A stretch of 64,000 bases of DNA from the NCBI GenBank assembly GCA_035551995.1, contig DASZME010000087.1, positions 121,296 through 185,295 of the forward strand, in the 5' to 3' direction. The translations under genes were made by a program, and so were the position numbers. Positions within the stretch are counted from its first letter, which is position 1; each line of letters starts with the position of its first letter. Of this stretch, positions 26,862-35,094 are shown in pieces. The DNA comes from RYN-428 sp035551995 (lineage in GTDB: Bacteria > Planctomycetota > Phycisphaerae > Tepidisphaerales > Tepidisphaeraceae). The notes under the pieces were generated by a model that worked only from the letters and a program-made list of their open reading frames with translations, searched no databases and was not told the DNA's origin.

Positions 26862-29321
26862 TCATTTCTGCCCTTGCTCCTCGCGGAGCTTTTCCAGCCG
26901 GGAGAGGACTTTTGTTTGATCGATCTTTGGCTTAGCCGCGACCTTCACGGCCGCCGGGGCCGGGTCGGACGACTTGGGCGCGACGGGCTTATCCACCCGC
27001 AACACCACGTCCCGGCCCAGATTATGAACGATTTCGTTTCCGTCCTTCATCACCGTTACCCGGCAGAAGACGCCGCCGTGCGGGCCAGGCGCCGCTTTCT
27101 CGCCGACGGTGATCGGGAAAACAACCTGCTTGTCCGATGCGGTGATTTCCACGTCCTCCGCCGACGTGTTGGCGGGAAGACCCATCAACTTGACCTTGGC
27201 CTTTCCCTCAAACGGCTGCTTCTGCTCAAACTTGCACAGCATCGCGCCGCTCTGACCCTGCTCGACGGCGGCCATGTGCAACTGAGCCAGCAGATAAGGC
27301 TCGGCGATCGTGAGATCAACCAATTCCGAAGCCACCCAAAGCTGGCCGTTGACATCGGACATGCCGACCACGCAAACTTTCCACGTCTTGAGGGCGGCGT
27401 TCATTTGAGCGTTGATCGGATAGGCGACCTCATTCTTATCGCCGGGCATTTCAACCGTGGAAATGGCGTTGAGATTGGGGGGCGTGAGAACAAGGCGGAT
27501 GGTGATCGGGCTCTTAAAGTCCGCCGCCCGCTCGGCGGTCACTTTGAGCTCCGTTTCGCCCCCCTGCACGAGGGGAACCTTCGGCTGTTCCAGATGAAGC
27601 TTAAACGGCGATTCCTTCGTCACCGCTACCGCAAGCGAATTAACTAAGGTCTGATAGACTGGCTGATTATTGCCGTAGACTAGGCCGATTTCCTGCTCGT
27701 AGCGCGGCGTCACGTCGACCTTCTTTTCGCCGTTGATTAATGTGCCGCCGACATCGCAGAGCTTCCCGCCGATCGCCGCGTCGGCTTTCGCCTCGAAAAG
27801 GCAGAGGATCTCCTGTCCGCTGCCGTCCACCGATTGCATCGTGACGCCGTCGGGAAGGGCGGGGATGGAAAGGGTGGCGTCGCCGGCGGCGTTGACGCGG
27901 GTCGCGCGCACCATCGTCGCGTAGCGATTGCCGCGCGGCACCGGGATCGTCCATCGCTCCTGCGAATTCTGAGCGAACTGCGGAATCGCGAATACCAGGT
28001 CGGTTTTCACGTCGGTGATTTCAACGCGATACGCATATTCCGGCCCGCCCTGATGAAGCTGATCGGTAATGCTGATGGCGTATTCCCCGTCGTTGGGAAC
28101 GCCGAAACGAATATAGCTGTCTGGCCCGCCCGAATCGTCGTTGCTGGCCATGACGCCGCCCTTGGCGTTATGGATGCTGAGCACTGAATCCAACGGCGAG
28201 CGAAGTTGCCGGGCATAGACGCGAACGTCGAGTTGCGCTCCCCGTTTAGCCTTAAATTTGAAGAAATCGACGTCGCCTTCCTTTTGGATGATGCCGTTGA
28301 AAGCCACCGGCAGTTCGCCGTCGTAGACGGTGGCGGTATTGAAGTCGTCGTTGGGCTCCTTCTCGAGCACGTTGGGCATGTCGCTGACGCGAAGGTGGTT
28401 GGGCGACGGGGCGATTAAGCCATCCTGCTCGGGGAACACGTCAAATGAATCAACGGCTTTGGCCGGGAGCTTGAGCGTTTGAGAGATCGGGCCGGCGGCG
28501 TCGCCGAGATACTGAAAGTGCAGGTCTTCGCCCGGACGGCCGCCGAGCGGATAGACGACTCTGGGGCGCGGGTACGACCCGACGTGCATGAGATAATGCG
28601 AGCCTGCCCCGTAGCTGGATTCGCGAAGCAGAATGATATATCGCCCGTCGGCGGGAATGACAGCCGAGGCGATCGGGTCCTGCATGGCCAGCGCGGTATC
28701 GTCGGAGACGGAGAGTTCGAATTTTTTCTCGTCGAGAATGGCGACATACGGATCGAACATGTCCCCGAGCCGCATGCCGTGCACCTCGGCGGTGAGCCGT
28801 TGGCCCTTTTTCATATCGACGGCGAAATACTGAACCTGTTCGGTGGCGATTGAACCGGCGATGGTGGTGTTCAGGTCGATCTGCTGGGGATGCTCGAAAT
28901 CATAATACACCCTGCCGCGCTTGTCCGGCTTGCCTTCCTTAAAAGGAACGATCGGATACGCCCCGACGTAAAGCGTGCGTAGATCGGATATGCCGGATTC
29001 GGTGCGAACGCGCACCTGATATTCGCCAAGGCGAGCGTCTTTGGCGACGGTAACGTGCACGTGCAGTTCCGACGGGCTTTTGGCCTCAAGGCCCGTGACG
29101 GCGACGCCGGGTGTGTAGAAAAATACTTCCTTGGCGTCGTCGAGGTGGGCGCCGTTGATGACCAACTCGGCATCGGTTCCGCGCTGTACGCCGCGCGGGA
29201 GAATTTGACTGAGCGTTGGGGAGGCGGCACGGGTGGCGCCGGCGAAAGCCAATATCAGCATGAAGCCGGTCAAGGCGATACCTGTAAGGCCGGGGCCGAC
29301 GCGAATGTTAGTGGCTTTCAT
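26862..29321 (-). CDS. Exported protein with PPC (bacterial pre-peptidase) domains
   Basis: 819 residues from the ATG at 29321, placed directly before the signal peptide (IALTGFMLILAFAGATRA). An N-terminal IPT/TIG-like domain (LPRGVQRGTDAELVINGAHL) is followed by PPC-like jelly-roll domains, for example NVLEKEPNDDFNTATVYD leading to KEGDVDFFKFKAKRGAQLDV, and VLSIHNAKGGVMASNDDSGG. The C-terminal half is beta-rich and the last 30 residues are Lys/Ala-rich. In planctomycetes this type sits with DUF1501 and DUF1549/DUF1553 genes, as it does here. The domains bind ligands or other proteins; the role is unknown. Confidence 0.88.
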   Translation of the reverse strand: MKATNIRVGPGLTGIALTGFMLILAFAGATRAASPTLSQILPRGVQRGTDAELVINGAHLDDAKEVFFYTPGVAVTGLEAKSPSELHVHVTVAKDARLGEYQVRVRTESGISDLRTLYVGAYPIVPFKEGKPDKRGRVYYDFEHPQQIDLNTTIAGSIATEQVQYFAVDMKKGQRLTAEVHGMRLGDMFDPYVAILDEKKFELSVSDDTALAMQDPIASAVIPADGRYIILLRESSYGAGSHYLMHVGSYPRPRVVYPLGGRPGEDLHFQYLGDAAGPISQTLKLPAKAVDSFDVFPEQDGLIAPSPNHLRVSDMPNVLEKEPNDDFNTATVYDGELPVAFNGIIQKEGDVDFFKFKAKRGAQLDVRVYARQLRSPLDSVLSIHNAKGGVMASNDDSGGPDSYIRFGVPNDGEYAISITDQLHQGGPEYAYRVEITDVKTDLVFAIPQFAQNSQERWTIPVPRGNRYATMVRATRVNAAGDATLSIPALPDGVTMQSVDGSGQEILCLFEAKADAAIGGKLCDVGGTLINGEKKVDVTPRYEQEIGLVYGNNQPVYQTLVNSLAVAVTKESPFKLHLEQPKVPLVQGGETELKVTAERAADFKSPITIRLVLTPPNLNAISTVEMPGDKNEVAYPINAQMNAALKTWKVCVVGMSDVNGQLWVASELVDLTIAEPYLLAQLHMAAVEQGQSGAMLCKFEQKQPFEGKAKVKLMGLPANTSAEDVEITASDKQVVFPITVGEKAAPGPHGGVFCRVTVMKDGNEIVHNLGRDVVLRVDKPVAPKSSDPAPAAVKVAAKPKIDQTKVLSRLEKLREEQGQK

Positions 29322-29395
29322 ACGGGCGTATCCGTGAGTATTCCTTGAAGCGGCGGCATCGACCGGAAAAACACTCTGATGCCGAAATAAAATAT

Positions 29396-29449
29396 CCACG
29401 AAGGGCACGAGGTGACACGAAGGGAATTTCTTCTTCGTGCCCTTCGTGG
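29396..29449. repeat. Hairpin repeat between DUF1501 and PPC genes
   Basis: Arms CCACGAAGGGCACGA (29396-29410) and TCGTGCCCTTCGTGG (29435-29449) are exact inverted copies. A second CCTTCGTGGATA follows on the right. It lies in the 190-base spacer of the minus-strand cluster and could attenuate or stabilise the transcript. Confidence 0.75.
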
Positions 29450-29510
29450 CCTTCGTGGATAATAAATCTTCCAGACGGACCGCGATACCGATTCACTTGG
29501 CCGGCGATTC

Positions 29511-30863
29511 TCAGGCGAGAATGTCCGTGAGAACCTTGCCGCCGCGAACGATGTCGATCGGCCGATTGCCCGGCGACATCAGGCGCTTGTCCGGGTCGAT
29601 GCCAAGCTGGTGATAGACCGTCGCGGCCAGCTCTTCGACCGTCACCGGGCTGTCGGCGGGTTCGCCGCCGGTCGCGTCGGACGAGCCGTAGATCAGGCCC
29701 TTCTTGATTCCGCCGCCGGCCAGCACGACGCTGAAGCATTTGGGCCAGTGATCGCGGCCTTCGTTCTGATTGATCTTAGGCGTGCGGCCGAATTCCGAAC
29801 TGACCATGATCAACGTCGAATCGAGCAGCTTCCGCGATTCAAGATCGTTGATGAGCGCGGCGAACGCCTTATCGAACGCCGGCATTTCCCGCTTGAAGGC
29901 CTGATTGATTTGAGCGTGGTGATCCCATCCGCCGTAGGTCATCGAGACAAAACGCACGCCCCCTTCGACCAGTCGGCGGGCCAACAGCATGCGCTGGCCG
30001 GCGGTGTTGCGCCCATATTGTTCCTTAGTCGCGTCCGATTCGCTGCTCAGGTCAAACGCCTGGCGGGCTTCCTTGGAGCTGATCATGCTGTACGCGCGCT
30101 GATAGAACGAATCCATCGCGGTCAGCGAGTCGGACTTCTCGATCGAGCGGAAATGATTATCGACGGTGGCCAGAATGCTCTGGCGGCGCTCGAAGCGCGT
30201 ATTCTCGATGCCATCCGCCAATTGAAGATCGCGCACCTTGAATCCGCCCTGGGCCGGGTCGGCGCCGAGGCTGAAGGGGCCGTATTTGGTGCTCAGGTAT
30301 CCCGAGCCGGCGTAGATGTTGGGCATTCCCGGAACGCACACATACGGCGGCATGTTCGCCCGCGGCCCGAACTCTTCGCTGACGATCGAGCCGAAGCTGG
30401 GGAACTGCAAAGCGGGGTTGGGGCGATACCCGGTGAACATGTTGTGCGTGCCGCGTTCGTGGGCGGCTTCGCCGTGGGTCATCGAGCGGATGACGCAGAT
30501 TTTGTCCGCGACGCTCGCGGTCTGCTTCATCATTTCGGAATAGACTTCGCCGTCGAGGTTGGTCTTGATCGGCGTGAACGGCCCGCGATATTCGATCGGG
30601 GCATCGGGCTTGGGGTCCCAGGATTCATGACTGGCCATTCCGCCGGGCAGGAAGATATGGATGACCGACTTGGCGGGTCCTTCCTTTAAGCCGACGGTCG
30701 CGCCGGGCATGGCGATTTCGCCGCCGTAGGATCGGGCCTGCAGGAAATCCCCGAGGGAGAGTCCCAGGCCGCCGATCATGCCGACATAGAGAAATTCGCG
30801 ACGGGACGCGCCCGGACGAACGTGATCTTTGCCGCCGCACCAGTTTCCAAATACTTTCGACAT
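29511..30863 (-). CDS. DUF1501 protein (sulfatase-like fold, Tat-exported)
   Basis: 450 residues from the ATG at 30863, which has GAGGTG eight bases upstream. The Tat signal is SRREFLYVGMIGGLGLSL. Family hallmarks are SVIHIFLPGGMASHESWDPK, the central GGVRFVSMTYGGWDHH, LIMVSSEFGRTPKINQNEGR followed by DHWP, and VEELAATVYHQLGID near the end. DUF1501 proteins have the alkaline-phosphatase-superfamily fold and usually act with DUF1549/DUF1553 proteins, which follow in this cluster. The enzymatic activity of the family is not established. It is the first gene of the seven-gene minus-strand run. Confidence 0.94.
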   Translation of the reverse strand: MSKVFGNWCGGKDHVRPGASRREFLYVGMIGGLGLSLGDFLQARSYGGEIAMPGATVGLKEGPAKSVIHIFLPGGMASHESWDPKPDAPIEYRGPFTPIKTNLDGEVYSEMMKQTASVADKICVIRSMTHGEAAHERGTHNMFTGYRPNPALQFPSFGSIVSEEFGPRANMPPYVCVPGMPNIYAGSGYLSTKYGPFSLGADPAQGGFKVRDLQLADGIENTRFERRQSILATVDNHFRSIEKSDSLTAMDSFYQRAYSMISSKEARQAFDLSSESDATKEQYGRNTAGQRMLLARRLVEGGVRFVSMTYGGWDHHAQINQAFKREMPAFDKAFAALINDLESRKLLDSTLIMVSSEFGRTPKINQNEGRDHWPKCFSVVLAGGGIKKGLIYGSSDATGGEPADSPVTVEELAATVYHQLGIDPDKRLMSPGNRPIDIVRGGKVLTDILA

Positions 30864-31055
30864 GCCAATCACCTCATAATGAAAATGAACCAGCTTCCCA
30901 CTTATGTTTAGTTGCGTGGGCGAATCCCGTTGCAACGTTCCACGGAAATGTTATCGGCACGCAAAGGGGGATCCAATCGCCGTGTGTCGGAGCCGATGGA
31001 AATGTTGTGCACGACCTATTCGCGAGCCGAATAATTTTGAGCGGGTTGCGAGCGA

Positions 31056-31247
31056 ATGCGCTTCGTACACGCGATCGCACACTCCCAGGCATGTCAAATC
31101 ACTTTGTACGGTGTCTATTGCTACCTCGACGCGCATGGAGAGATTGGATTCTTAGACAATACGCGCTTCCCGTGCGATGGCGCCGACAGCTATTTGCTTC
31201 CGACCGACGATTACCCCGGCAATGGAGCGTCGGCGTGGGGATTCTGA
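31056..31247 (+). CDS. Candidate small protein (63 residues)
   Basis: Frame with a codon pattern similar to coding DNA (GC-rich third positions) in a region otherwise without genes. Residues include CQITLYGVYCYLDAHGEIGF and PTDDYPGNGASAWGF, with three Cys. No good ribosome-binding site is visible and I know no homologue. A strong hairpin at 31297-31327 lies 49 bases after its stop. It may also be a non-coding RNA or nothing. Confidence 0.3.
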   Translation: MRFVHAIAHSQACQITLYGVYCYLDAHGEIGFLDNTRFPCDGADSYLLPTDDYPGNGASAWGF

Positions 31248-31296
31248 ATCGGCGGCTTGTGCATCAAGCGCGATTGATCGATTGCTGATTGCCGAC

Positions 31297-31327
31297 AAAG
31301 GCCCGCCCCATCGTGAGGCGGGCCTTT
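31297..31327 (+). terminator. Strong GC hairpin, probable terminator
   Basis: AAAGGCCCGCC (31297-31307) pairs perfectly with GGCGGGCCTTT (31317-31327) around a nine-base loop. The A-run/T-run ends make it usable in both directions. It lies in the spacer between the DUF1501 gene start and the radical SAM gene, after a possible small transcript on the plus strand. Confidence 0.6.
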
Positions 31328-31550
31328 GGTGCGATTATCGCGTGCCAACTCCTACTATTGAATATTCGGTCATTCAGCCTTTTTCGGATTCTCGATTTCG
31401 GCTTTCGGATTCGTCTCAGGGGCTTCGGATTTCGTTTTCACGTCTAACGTCTCGCTCCCAATTTCACTTAGCTCCCTAACCATTCACGCAATCCCATCAC
31501 CGGCGTATACACGCGGGGTGGGAACCTTGGCGGAACGGGAAGGAGCACCG

Positions 31551-32543
31551 ATGGCCATACCGCTGATGATTCGCCGCGACCCGGTTATCGCCGGAGCGTT
31601 CGCCCGGCGGGTGGCGCTGGCCGTGGCCGGGCCGCTCAAGGCGATCTCTATCCGATGCGTTCAACTGAACGTCGGCCTCCGCTGCTCGCTGACGTGCCGG
31701 AACTGTCACGTCGAATCCTCTCCGCGCCGTCGCGAGGAGATGTCGTGGGAGACGATGCAACTGGCCCTTACCGCGGCCAGGAAAGTGCGAGCGGCCACGA
31801 TCGACATCACCGGCGGCGAGCCGGAACTGCATCCGCAATTCCGCAAGCTCGTGCAGGCCGCCCGCAAAATCGATTTACAGGTGATCGTTCGAACCAACCT
31901 CACGATTCTGCTGAAGCCGCCTTACACGCAACTGCCGGTCTTTTTCAAAAAGCACCGGGTGCGCCTGGTGGCGTCGCTGCCGTCTTACGAGGAGGAGGTC
32001 GTCGATCAACAGCGCGGCCGGGGCGTCTATCGCGACAGCATTCGAGCAATGAAAGAGCTCAACGCCATCGGATATGGCATCGATCCGACGTTGCCGCTGG
32101 ATTTGATTCATAATCCCGTGGGGACGGCGCTGCCGCGTCCTCAATCCACGCTCGAACGCGATTACAAGCGCGAGCTGGATATTCGCCACGGCCTGCGCTT
32201 CACCCAGCTTTTCACGGTGACCAACATGCCGGTGGGTCGATTTCAGCGCGCTCTCGAGCAGGAGGGCAAGGCATTCGGCTACGCCGAAAAATTGCAGACA
32301 GGCTTCAATCCCGACACGCTGGACGGCCTGATGTGCCGCCATCAGCTTCACGTGAGCTGGGACGGCACGCTGCACGACTGCGACTTCAACTGCGCCATGG
32401 AGATCGGCGTCGGGAAAGAAACGCCGGGAAACATTCGCGACTTCGATCCGACGACTTACCTGCAGCGCAAGATCAATTGCGCCGATCATTGCTTTGGCTG
32501 CACCGCGTGGCGCGGGTCTTCGTTTGGAGGAGCGCTCGTGTAA
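31551..32543 (+). CDS. arsS: ArsS-like radical SAM protein (DUF3641)
   Basis: 330 residues from the ATG at 31551, with AGGAG five bases upstream; a GTG 33 bases earlier lacks this. The radical SAM 4Fe-4S motif CSLTCRNC (Cys45, Cys49, Cys52) is followed by ATIDITGGEPELHPQFRKLV. The C-terminal part matches the DUF3641 domain of arsenosugar biosynthesis protein ArsS: QLFTVTNMPVGRF, MCRHQLHVSWDGTLHDCDFN and CADHCFGCTA, with Cys that can hold further iron-sulfur clusters. ArsS is thought to transfer an adenosyl group to dimethylarsinite. No arsM or other arsenic gene is nearby, so the arsenic role here rests on family membership. Confidence 0.85.
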   Translation: MAIPLMIRRDPVIAGAFARRVALAVAGPLKAISIRCVQLNVGLRCSLTCRNCHVESSPRRREEMSWETMQLALTAARKVRAATIDITGGEPELHPQFRKLVQAARKIDLQVIVRTNLTILLKPPYTQLPVFFKKHRVRLVASLPSYEEEVVDQQRGRGVYRDSIRAMKELNAIGYGIDPTLPLDLIHNPVGTALPRPQSTLERDYKRELDIRHGLRFTQLFTVTNMPVGRFQRALEQEGKAFGYAEKLQTGFNPDTLDGLMCRHQLHVSWDGTLHDCDFNCAMEIGVGKETPGNIRDFDPTTYLQRKINCADHCFGCTAWRGSSFGGALV

Positions 32544-32574
32544 GGGAGTATCGCGTGGCTGAGCGTTTGGTGGT

Positions 32575-32656
32575 GACGCCGGTTCTGAGGTACTCCGAAG
32601 AGCCGGATACCGCGACGCTTCGATCCCGCTCTTCGGATCACCTCAGAACCGGCGTC
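32575..32656. repeat. Long inverted repeat (arms about 31 bases)
   Basis: The left arm begins GACGCCGGTTCTGAGGT and the right arm ends ACCTCAGAACCGGCGTC, an exact 17-base match. The inner parts CCGAAGAGCCGG and CCGCTCTTCGG also pair with few mismatches. It starts 32 bases after the ArsS-like stop and can work as a strong transcript-ending hairpin. It may also be a repeat element. Confidence 0.75.
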
Positions 32657-32793
32657 GGGTGATGAAACTCATTCCCACGCACGTTGGACGCGCCGGCAAT
32701 CAGAGAAACGCTCTGCTGAAGTTCGTTTTCGGCGGCTTCCATTTCAACTTTCGCGCTTTACGCTATCATTTTCGATTAATCGTTCCGCAAGGG

Positions 32794-32815
32794 TGCGGCC
32801 GCGCGGGCGGCCGCA
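32794..32815. repeat. Short GC palindrome
   Basis: TGCGGCCGC and GCGGCCGCA are inverted copies separated by four bases. It overlaps the earliest possible start of the DUF2254 frame, which argues for a later start. Confidence 0.6.
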
Positions 32816-32870
32816 GGTTTTCAGGGTGGTCGGGCCGCCATTCCTCCAGGCTGGAATTGCGCTGGCGCCC

Positions 32871-34229
32871 GTGAAAAATCACCGTCTTCCACTTGTGTTT
32901 CGCCATGCGGTCTACACGCTGCGCGGCGGATTCCTCGTGCGCCCGCTCGTCATGGCGCTGTCGCTGGGATGCGCCGGGGCGGTGTTCTCATGGCTTGAAG
33001 AACTATTCCCCGGCGCCAGCGCCTGGGCGCCCTCCGTGCTTTTCCCGTCTCGGGCCGATCCGCAGGTGGCCCAGGTGATTTTGTCCGGGATCGCCAGCTC
33101 CATCATGACGGTCGTGTCGATCGTCTTTGCCATCCTGTTGATGACGCTGACGCTGGCGTCGATGCAGTTTTCGCCGCGGATCATCGTGAGTTTTTCGCGC
33201 GATCGCGTGACGCAGCGCACGCTCGGCATCTTTCTGGGCACGTTCTGCTACTGCATGGCCGCACTCCCGGCGGCCCGGTCGATGCCCACGCCCTTCGCGC
33301 CGGTGGCCACCGTTTTTGGCGCCATGATTCTGGCCGTGGCGTGCGTCGGATGGCTGCTTTTTTTCATCCATCATATCTCGCACGCGATCAGCGTTAACTT
33401 CATCGTCGATCGCATCGCCGCCGAAACCGAGGCGGTCATCGATGAAACGATGCCGGCGCCGCGCACGCCCAGGCAAGCGCACGGCGGCGCCGTCGCCTCG
33501 ATCAAGTGGGATCGGATGATCCTCAGCGACGAGTCGGGCTACATCCGGTTCGTCGAGGTCGATCGCTTGATGGAACTGGCCCGGACGTATCAAGTAAGGG
33601 TGCAGGTTCTTCGCCGGGTGGGCCATTTTGTGCCGGCGGGCGTTCCGCTCATGCGAATATCGGGCGCCGATCGGATGCCGCCGGAGGGAGGCGACGCCTT
33701 CCGCGGCGCCTTCGACATCGGGCCGTCGCGCACGCTTCAACAGGACGTGGAATTCGGCGTTTTGCAGATCGTGGATATCGCCCTGCGCGCGATATCACCG
33801 GCCGTCAATGATCCAAGCACGGCCATCAACGGCATCGATCAGTTGAGCCGAATCCTGATTCGGTACGCCGCCCGGCAGGAGCCGGAATCGGTTCTCTTCG
33901 ATTTGCCGGGCGAAGCGCGCGTCATCGTTCCCTGGATCAGTTTCGAGGGATTGCTGGAGTCGGCCTTTGACCAGATTCGCCACTACGCCGCCCATGACCG
34001 CGCTGTTTGTCTTCGGCTGCTTCGGGCGCTGGGAGATATCGCCGTGAGCACGCAAGACGACGACTGCCGGCAGTCGACGATCGATCGCGCCCGGCGCATT
34101 GTCGCTGACTGCCAGAGCAGGCTGAGCGACGATGACGTGGCCGCCATGCGAGTCCGGCTCGCGTCGGTGCAAACACTGACGCCGATCATTGACGCCGCCA
34201 TTCCCCGCGACTATCAGACCAGCGCGTGA
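32871..34229 (+). CDS. DUF2254 membrane protein
   Basis: About 452 residues from a GTG at 32871. The start is uncertain: the frame opens at a GTG at 32793, but that segment is a GC palindrome. Four N-terminal membrane spans (VMALSLGCAGAVFSWL, VILSGIASSIMTVVSIVFAI, LGIFLGTFCYCMAALPAA, FGAMILAVACVGWLLFFIHH) precede a large soluble domain. Family hallmarks are LASMQFSPRIIVSFSRDR and the C-terminal FGVLQIVDIALRAISPAVND followed by PSTAINGIDQL. The function of DUF2254 is unknown. It is translationally coupled to the next gene by a GTGA overlap. Confidence 0.88.
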   Translation: MKNHRLPLVFRHAVYTLRGGFLVRPLVMALSLGCAGAVFSWLEELFPGASAWAPSVLFPSRADPQVAQVILSGIASSIMTVVSIVFAILLMTLTLASMQFSPRIIVSFSRDRVTQRTLGIFLGTFCYCMAALPAARSMPTPFAPVATVFGAMILAVACVGWLLFFIHHISHAISVNFIVDRIAAETEAVIDETMPAPRTPRQAHGGAVASIKWDRMILSDESGYIRFVEVDRLMELARTYQVRVQVLRRVGHFVPAGVPLMRISGADRMPPEGGDAFRGAFDIGPSRTLQQDVEFGVLQIVDIALRAISPAVNDPSTAINGIDQLSRILIRYAARQEPESVLFDLPGEARVIVPWISFEGLLESAFDQIRHYAAHDRAVCLRLLRALGDIAVSTQDDDCRQSTIDRARRIVADCQSRLSDDDVAAMRVRLASVQTLTPIIDAAIPRDYQTSA

Positions 34230-34960
34230 ACTCAGTTACTCTATTCGTCATGTTGGTCGTCTTCATCGCCACCGTGGTCCGCTCGACGTTTGGATTCGGC
34301 GAGGCGCTCGTGGCGGTTCCGCTGCTGGCCCTTCGCATTCCCGTCGATATCGCGGCGCCGCTGGCCGTGCTACTTTCGATCACCGTCGCCGGCGTGATCG
34401 TCGTCCAGGATTGGCGAAAAATTCACGTCGGCAGCGCAAGCTGGCTGGTATTGGCAACGCTCGCCGGCATTCCGCTGGGCCTGTGGTGGCTGACCGCCGT
34501 CAATGAACGCCACACAAAAATAATTCTCGGCGCCTTTATTCTCCTGTATTCGATTTATTCATTGAGCGGCCGGCGCGGCATTCACTTGAAAAGCGACAGC
34601 CGGGCGTGGCTGCTCGGGTGCGGATTTTTCGCCGGCGTGCTTGGGGGCGCCTACGGACTTAACGGACCGCCGTTGGTCATCTATGGGTCGATGCGCCGAT
34701 GGTCGGTCCAGCATTTCCGCGCCACGCTTCAGGGATATTTCCTTCCCGCCAGCGCAATCACCATGGTCGCCTATTTTTTGGCGGGCCTGTGGAAATGGCC
34801 GGTGACGTATTATTACCTGTGGTCGCTCCCGCCCGCGCTGATCGCGATATTTATCGGCCGGGCGCTGAATCATCGCCTCCCGGAAAAATCCTTTTTGAAA
34901 TACGTGTACCTCGGCCTGGCCGGTATCGGCATGCTCCTGCTGGCTCAGGCGGTTCTCTAA
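34226..34960 (+). CDS. TauE/SafE (DUF81) family membrane permease
   Basis: 244 residues with about seven or eight membrane spans. The N-terminal family motif FIATVVRSTFGFGEALVAVP and the repeat-2 motif GVLGGAYGLNGPPLVIYGSM are clear. The family exports or imports sulfur oxyanions and small organic acids; the substrate here is not known. The GTG start overlaps the stop of the DUF2254 gene (GTGA), so both are made from one message. An ATG 24 bases further in is an alternative start. Confidence 0.88.
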   Translation: MNSVTLFVMLVVFIATVVRSTFGFGEALVAVPLLALRIPVDIAAPLAVLLSITVAGVIVVQDWRKIHVGSASWLVLATLAGIPLGLWWLTAVNERHTKIILGAFILLYSIYSLSGRRGIHLKSDSRAWLLGCGFFAGVLGGAYGLNGPPLVIYGSMRRWSVQHFRATLQGYFLPASAITMVAYFLAGLWKWPVTYYYLWSLPPALIAIFIGRALNHRLPEKSFLKYVYLGLAGIGMLLLAQAVL

Positions 34961-35094
34961 AATATTCGGCACGCGAATAATGATCAACGCGCGTGGTGAG
35001 TCTGACACTGGAACGGCGGAGCGATTCCCTTTACATTGTCCTGCCCATCCCGGTCGTGGCCGGAGACGGTTTTGGATTTGGCGAAGGAGAAACG

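Larger units (their letters stand above)
32544..32870. other. Intergenic region with two hairpins
   Basis: 327 bases between the ArsS-like gene and the DUF2254 gene. It contains the long hairpin at 32575-32656 and a short GC palindrome at 32794-32815, and nothing else I can identify. Confidence 0.6.

Noticed and set aside
30943..31013. Two similar GGAAATGTT...GCACG stretches upstream of the DUF1501 gene
   Set aside because: Partly mismatched and short; could be chance. Not enough for an operator call.
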